Below, piece by piece: positions 60,140-64,000 of a DNA stretch of 64,000 nt. The stretch lies in NCBI RefSeq assembly GCF_900187445.1, contig NZ_FYEB01000009.1, forward strand, positions 62,001 through 126,000. The letters are read 5' to 3'. Under the pieces are notes generated by a model. It saw only the letters and a list, made by a program, of their open reading frames with translations, made no database searches and was not told the DNA's origin. Position 1 is the stretch's first letter, and each line of letters starts with the position of its first letter. Made by a program: the position numbers and the translations under genes. Source of the DNA: Pseudomonas sp. Irchel s3b2 (GTDB lineage Bacteria > Pseudomonadota > Gammaproteobacteria > Pseudomonadales > Pseudomonadaceae).

Positions 60140-60961
60140 TCACTCGCCGCGCAGGCGCTCAAAATGAGCCTGCGCGTACTCTTCAGGCCTCGGATCCCAG
60201 TTTTTGATACGGGGCGTGTGCATCTCCCGCAAACGCTCGACAACCAAAAAATGCAGTTGCTCCGGCGTCTGCCATCCCCACCGCTGTGCCAGGTCGAGTT
60301 GTTCTATCAGCCAGGCTCTCGGCGACAGGCCTTCCGGCAATCGGGCAAGGTCCTCACTGTGCTCGGCCAACAAGTACTGACCCACATTAGCCAACAGGAT
60401 CGCCCGCTCCTGGTTGACCGGTGCCGGGATATCCAGCCATTGCGCAGAGTCGGGGACCGGGTATTCGCCCGACGCCGGATTCTCTACTGTCGTCCAGTGC
60501 TCGCCCTGCCAGTAACAGGCACTGATGACCGGCCCCAGATATTCGGGGTACGCCGACTCGGGAAGATGAGCCAGCGCTCGCGCCAACACCCGATTATCGT
60601 GGAAACGGTACAGCGCCTGTTGCGATCGCTTCCCGATTAACAGACGTTCGCGCCAATGTTTCACCAGCATTCCGATCGAGTGATTTTCGATGCTCGCCAG
60701 CCACCCCCAATCCAGGGACTGCCCTTCGAACAACTCATTGAGCGATGACGGGTTCAGACTATCGATTGAAAAAATAAACGGGCCGCCCACGGCCAGCGCG
60801 GAGACGGCGGTTTCCCTGTAGACGCTGCGATAGTGTTCAGGTGTCAGCTGGTGCAACAAGCTCTGATGAATCCGCGGCGCCGCCTTCGAGTCAAGTATCA
60901 AACACAGACCGCGACCAAGTTGTGATTGCTGCGCCATCCACTGAACAGGCAGGTTGCTCAT
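60140..60961 (-). CDS. DUF4123 adaptor/chaperone of a T6SS effector
   Basis: 273-residue protein of the DUF4123 type (Tap/TEC), which loads effectors onto VgrG in type VI secretion. The family core is seen as RFHDNRVLARALAHLPESAY, followed by the LGPVISACYWQGE segment. Its ATG overlaps the stop of vgrG by four bases. No effector lies downstream; the nearest candidate cargo is the lipase upstream of vgrG. Last gene of the operon, convergent with mgsA. Confidence 0.85.
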   Translation of the reverse strand: MSNLPVQWMAQQSQLGRGLCLILDSKAAPRIHQSLLHQLTPEHYRSVYRETAVSALAVGGPFIFSIDSLNPSSLNELFEGQSLDWGWLASIENHSIGMLVKHWRERLLIGKRSQQALYRFHDNRVLARALAHLPESAYPEYLGPVISACYWQGEHWTTVENPASGEYPVPDSAQWLDIPAPVNQERAILLANVGQYLLAEHSEDLARLPEGLSPRAWLIEQLDLAQRWGWQTPEQLHFLVVERLREMHTPRIKNWDPRPEEYAQAHFERLRGE

Positions 60962-63015
60962 GCGCAGACTCCTTCGGTTGAACAAACTCCCTCTCGACAG
61001 GCTTCGCAGATCGGGCAGAAGTCTGCGGATTGCTCGCCAGCCAGAGCCATCAGCGCCCGTTGGACAAGAGCGATGACCGGCGCTCGTTCGATCGGGGCCG
61101 TCAATGCCTGAGTTGCACCCGGTATCAACGGTGCCGCCAGCGTACCCAGCGCGGGGCTGCCCCCCACCTCGATTGCACAACTGCTGTAAATGCCACTCGA
61201 ACTGATCACAAAGTGCTGATCGCCAGCACACAAGGTCATGTTATCGCCTGCGTCGAGCACCAGTTTCACTCCCCCTTTGAAGTGAATTTCCTGACCCGCC
61301 TCAGCGACCAGCACCTCACCCACATAGGTATGGCTGCTTAGCGCGATGTGCAGATGATCATTGGCCATTAGCCGGGTTTTGCGGTCGCCTGTCGTGGTGC
61401 GATGTTCTTCGGTCTCGAACACACTGGTGCTGGTGCCCCTGATCGTTTCCCGGCGCTCGCGACCGACTTCCAGCCGACTGTCGTTTTCAATTTTTTGCTC
61501 CATGTCGCGCTGCGCCCGAACGTAGATCAACTCTTGCCCGGCGCGATCTTCGATATGCAATTCATTGAACCCTGTGCTCTTGCTCGAACTGCGACTACGA
61601 AAGACGCTTCGGGTCTTGTTCTGCGGCAGTTCATAGGGCACCGGGTTGGTACGGTGAGGCAGACAACCGGAAATCACAGGGCGATCGGGGTCGCCATCCA
61701 TAAAGGTGACCAATACTTCCATGCCGACACGGGGAATGCTGACCATTCCGTAGCCGTCGCCAGCCAAAACGGTCGAGACTCTCAGCCAGCAACTGCTTTT
61801 ATCGGTTTGCGGGTCGGTACGGTCCCAGTAAAAACAGACTTTGACCCGACCGTATTCATCACAGTGGATTTCCTCTTCTGCCGGCCCGGTGACTTTGGCG
61901 GTCTGACTGCCGGAAATGGTCGGTTTGGGGTATTTTTTCGGCGGTCGATACAGAGCCTCCCAAGGCGTCGCGGTGAAGGTGTTTCGATAACCCTGAAAGT
62001 CCGCGGCATGGATCTGACTGGGCATCGCCTCTTCCAGCACTTGTAATTGCTGGCCTTCATGGGTCACGCCGGTCAGCAGCCAAAGATCATTCCATTGCGC
62101 ACGATGATGATCAGTCATGACGAGAAAGTGACCGCTGTGCAGGTTACCGAGGTCGCTGGAGCCTTCCGCCAAGCAGTAGTCGCTGCGATGTTGCTCCAAC
62201 TGGCGCGTGGCCAGCCGCTTGCCCTCATCACCGTTTTTGAAACGTCCCGGCGCCCGGTAATCCTCCAGGGGCGGAGCGACCGGGCTTGCGCGCTTTTCTT
62301 CGAGACGCCGGTTCGGCTTTTCGAAGTCATAGTCCCGAATCGCCACCTGACTGGGACGAGTGGCGAAACGCACGCCGAAAGTGTCAATCACCGGGTGATC
62401 GGCAACCTGACCATTTTTTTGTCGAAAGACTGACGGCGCTAACCGGCGAAAATAGGTCTGATCATCGCCAAACACTAATAGGTGCCCTTCTGGGCTGTGC
62501 TGAAAATGATAGTGAATACCCGACTCTTCACAGAGGCGCTGAATAAACCCCAGATCGGTTTCATTGAACTGAACACAGTACTCGCGCGGCGGATAGACGC
62601 TTGGGCCCAATTGAAAAGCGAACGTATCGCCGAGAATGCCGTGCTTGTTCAAAACTTCGGTAATGATCTGCTCGACGCTGCGATGCTGAAAAATTCGCTG
62701 GTCGCTGCAGTGGGCCAGATACGCCAGTTGAGGCACTAACGTCAATTCATAACGCGTCAGTCGTTTACCTGACTCTCGCTGCGCAAAGTTATAAACCAGC
62801 CCGTGCAAGCCCTCGCCGGGAGGGCCAAAGCCGAGGAATGCAGGTTTGTGCAGCGGCGTCTCGAGGTCAAGATTCGACTGCTCATTGACCAGTTCCAGCG
62901 TCACCTCATAGGGCTGGCTGATCGATTCACTGGCTTTGAAGGCCAGGACCTGAAAGTCATGCTGCAACCCGCTGATATCGAGATAGAAGTGCGGTTTGGA
63001 GATTGAGTCATGCAT
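60958..63015 (-). CDS. vgrG: type VI secretion spike protein VgrG with Cys-rich tail
   Basis: 685-residue VgrG. Order of parts: gp27-like region (residues about 1-330, with YCVQFNETDLGFIQRLCEESGI), the gp5-like OB domain (HCDEYGRVKVCFYWDRTDPQ), SIPRVGMEVLVTFMDGDPDR, a beta-helix needle, and a C-terminal extension ending in five cysteines (Cys667, 670, 673, 678 and 684). Start at 63015 with AAGGA seven bases upstream; upstream codons are not supported. The tail is longer than a bare spike and has the look of a metal-binding or disulfide knot. It lies between the lipase and DUF4123. Confidence 0.9.
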   Translation of the reverse strand: MHDSISKPHFYLDISGLQHDFQVLAFKASESISQPYEVTLELVNEQSNLDLETPLHKPAFLGFGPPGEGLHGLVYNFAQRESGKRLTRYELTLVPQLAYLAHCSDQRIFQHRSVEQIITEVLNKHGILGDTFAFQLGPSVYPPREYCVQFNETDLGFIQRLCEESGIHYHFQHSPEGHLLVFGDDQTYFRRLAPSVFRQKNGQVADHPVIDTFGVRFATRPSQVAIRDYDFEKPNRRLEEKRASPVAPPLEDYRAPGRFKNGDEGKRLATRQLEQHRSDYCLAEGSSDLGNLHSGHFLVMTDHHRAQWNDLWLLTGVTHEGQQLQVLEEAMPSQIHAADFQGYRNTFTATPWEALYRPPKKYPKPTISGSQTAKVTGPAEEEIHCDEYGRVKVCFYWDRTDPQTDKSSCWLRVSTVLAGDGYGMVSIPRVGMEVLVTFMDGDPDRPVISGCLPHRTNPVPYELPQNKTRSVFRSRSSSKSTGFNELHIEDRAGQELIYVRAQRDMEQKIENDSRLEVGRERRETIRGTSTSVFETEEHRTTTGDRKTRLMANDHLHIALSSHTYVGEVLVAEAGQEIHFKGGVKLVLDAGDNMTLCAGDQHFVISSSGIYSSCAIEVGGSPALGTLAAPLIPGATQALTAPIERAPVIALVQRALMALAGEQSADFCPICEACREGVCSTEGVCA

Positions 63016-63044
63016 CGGATAGTCCTTTAAAAGGTTGGCCACAC

Positions 63045-64000
63045 TCAGCTGATCGAATCGATATCCAGCGGCTCGCGGGCCAGCAAAAATCCATCATCCA
63101 ATTGCCTTGGAATCATTGCGTACTGCACCGGGCTCTGGTTTTCAGCGTGTTTTGCCCAGCGCTCCACGCTACCGGTGAACTCCGGTAACCGGGCAGCACT
63201 GCCGTACACATCCGCCAGGGTAAGGCGGCGATTGCGCACGGTTTGCAAACGCTTTTGGGTTCTCTCCAGCCGATCTTGCTCTCCGTACAGCGCATCCATC
63301 GCGGCCTTTTCCTTCGTCGTCGCACCATCCGGCCCCTCGTTATGGCGCGCCTGGCGGGCATACTCGTAAAGTTTCTCCCTGAGCGTTGCCAAGGCGTATT
63401 CGATGACGCGGTACTCGCGGTCGGTGACAATGGTTGCGCCGGTTTCCTGGGCTTGTTGCCAGCGGCGCAAGGTTGCCCAGGCAAAAGGAATGTAACTGGC
63501 AACCATCATATGGTCGGTGTAGTTGATCAGTTGCGCGAGCAGGCCGTCGCGGGCCGGCATATCACCCCGTCGCGTCTTTTCCAGCATGGCGGTACAGGCG
63601 GCATCGTCGATGGACTCGCAATCCGGGTCCCACAAAATCGACGACCACTCTTTGTCATTAAAGCGCACAGGCATGAAATGCTGCTGTTGCCCGTGATGCT
63701 GATAGGGATCACCGCCCACGCGCACCAGACCGGCGCCAAACAGCAACATGCCATAGAGTCCGGAAAAGACCGTCGTCACCAGGCCCGGGACCCAGACCTT
63801 CCAGTTAGCGTCCATCCACGGCGCCGGTACGCCGGGCACCGGGTCGTTATGGTTGACCATGCGGTGATGGACGAGGTCGGTGGCGCCTTCAACAAAGGTC
63901 GAGTCGCCAGCGCGTGGGGCGCCGTAGGTGTAGAGGAGGATGTTGTAATCCTCATCCGGAAATCGACGGAGTGCTTCGGCCAGCAACAAGGCGATGGCAC
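63045..64000 (-). CDS. class 3 lipase, probable T6SS effector (cut by window end)
   Basis: C-terminal 318 residues of an alpha/beta-hydrolase of lipase class 3. Visible parts are AIALLLAEALRRF (just after the expected GxSxG nucleophile, which lies outside the window), TYGAPRAGDSTF and VNHNDPVPGVPAP, the class 3 acid region, then a hydrophobic stretch and a long helical C-terminal region (residues after 190). Its stop is 29 bases before the vgrG start. As a lipase next to vgrG and DUF4123 it is probably a Tle-type phospholipase effector; the cognate immunity gene is not seen in the window. Confidence 0.8.
   Translation of the reverse strand, partial: AIALLLAEALRRFPDEDYNILLYTYGAPRAGDSTFVEGATDLVHHRMVNHNDPVPGVPAPWMDANWKVWVPGLVTTVFSGLYGMLLFGAGLVRVGGDPYQHHGQQQHFMPVRFNDKEWSSILWDPDCESIDDAACTAMLEKTRRGDMPARDGLLAQLINYTDHMMVASYIPFAWATLRRWQQAQETGATIVTDREYRVIEYALATLREKLYEYARQARHNEGPDGATTKEKAAMDALYGEQDRLERTQKRLQTVRNRRLTLADVYGSAARLPEFTGSVERWAKHAENQSPVQYAMIPRQLDDGFLLAREPLDIDSIS

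Noticed and set aside
1..64000. tRNA, rRNA, prophage, transposase or integrase genes
   Set aside because: Looked for on both strands by motif and by protein type; none found.

Overview
This window reads as core chromosome of a Pseudomonas of the fluorescens lineage. The basis is the complete Entner-Doudoroff and glucose-uptake locus (zwf-pgl-eda, hexR, oprB, gtsABCD, gltRS, glk-edd, gap) in a characteristic pseudomonad order, the tandem fadD1/fadD2 with a phaJ-type hydratase, gntP-gntK-gntR, high-GC codon use, and many REP-type palindromes between genes. I see no rRNA, tRNA, CRISPR array, transposase or prophage module.

Layout. 1-3.1 kb: an NCS1 permease cut by the window edge, a sodium:solute symporter and an acyl-carrier-like protein lacking the phosphopantetheine serine. 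3.3-15 kb: housekeeping and envelope genes (a 43-residue microprotein, two EamA-type exporters, a CvfB-like RNA-binding protein, a TorF-type porin, a DUF6279 lipoprotein, a DUF899 protein, a DEAD-box helicase, a YbdG-type mechanosensitive channel, an azoreductase). 15-20 kb: a LysR regulator, an alpha/beta hydrolase, a periplasmic PPIase and an ABC exporter, closely spaced. 20-31 kb: small metabolic and regulatory genes, including alaC, the gluconate genes, two GST-like proteins and the def-yihY pair. 31.8-37.4 kb: fatty-acid activation (fadD1, fadD2), a lipase-like hydrolase and phaJ. 38-40.3 kb: a class V aminotransferase converging on an intradiol dioxygenase.

40.5-60.1 kb is the carbohydrate core. 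OprB and GtsABCD bring glucose in, Glk phosphorylates it, Zwf-Pgl-Edd-Eda split it to pyruvate and glyceraldehyde 3-phosphate, and Gap carries the triose onward. HexR (through TTGT-N7-ACAA boxes) and GltR/GltS are the local regulators. An AGE-family sugar isomerase and a hexose-6-phosphate mutarotase sit inside the locus. Seven leaders (gntP, zwf, oprB, gtsA, the AGE isomerase, gltR, gap) carry AAnAANAA-type motifs expected of Hfq/Crc catabolite repression. Three operator-like sites match the GntR half-palindrome around gntP, gntK and gntR.

60.1-64 kb is an accessory type VI secretion operon on the minus strand: a class 3 lipase (probable effector, cut by the window end), a VgrG spike with a five-cysteine C-terminal tail, and a DUF4123 adaptor. 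This is the least ordinary part of the window. Most of the rest is well-known biology, so most findings concern regulation, small proteins and repeat/gene boundaries.
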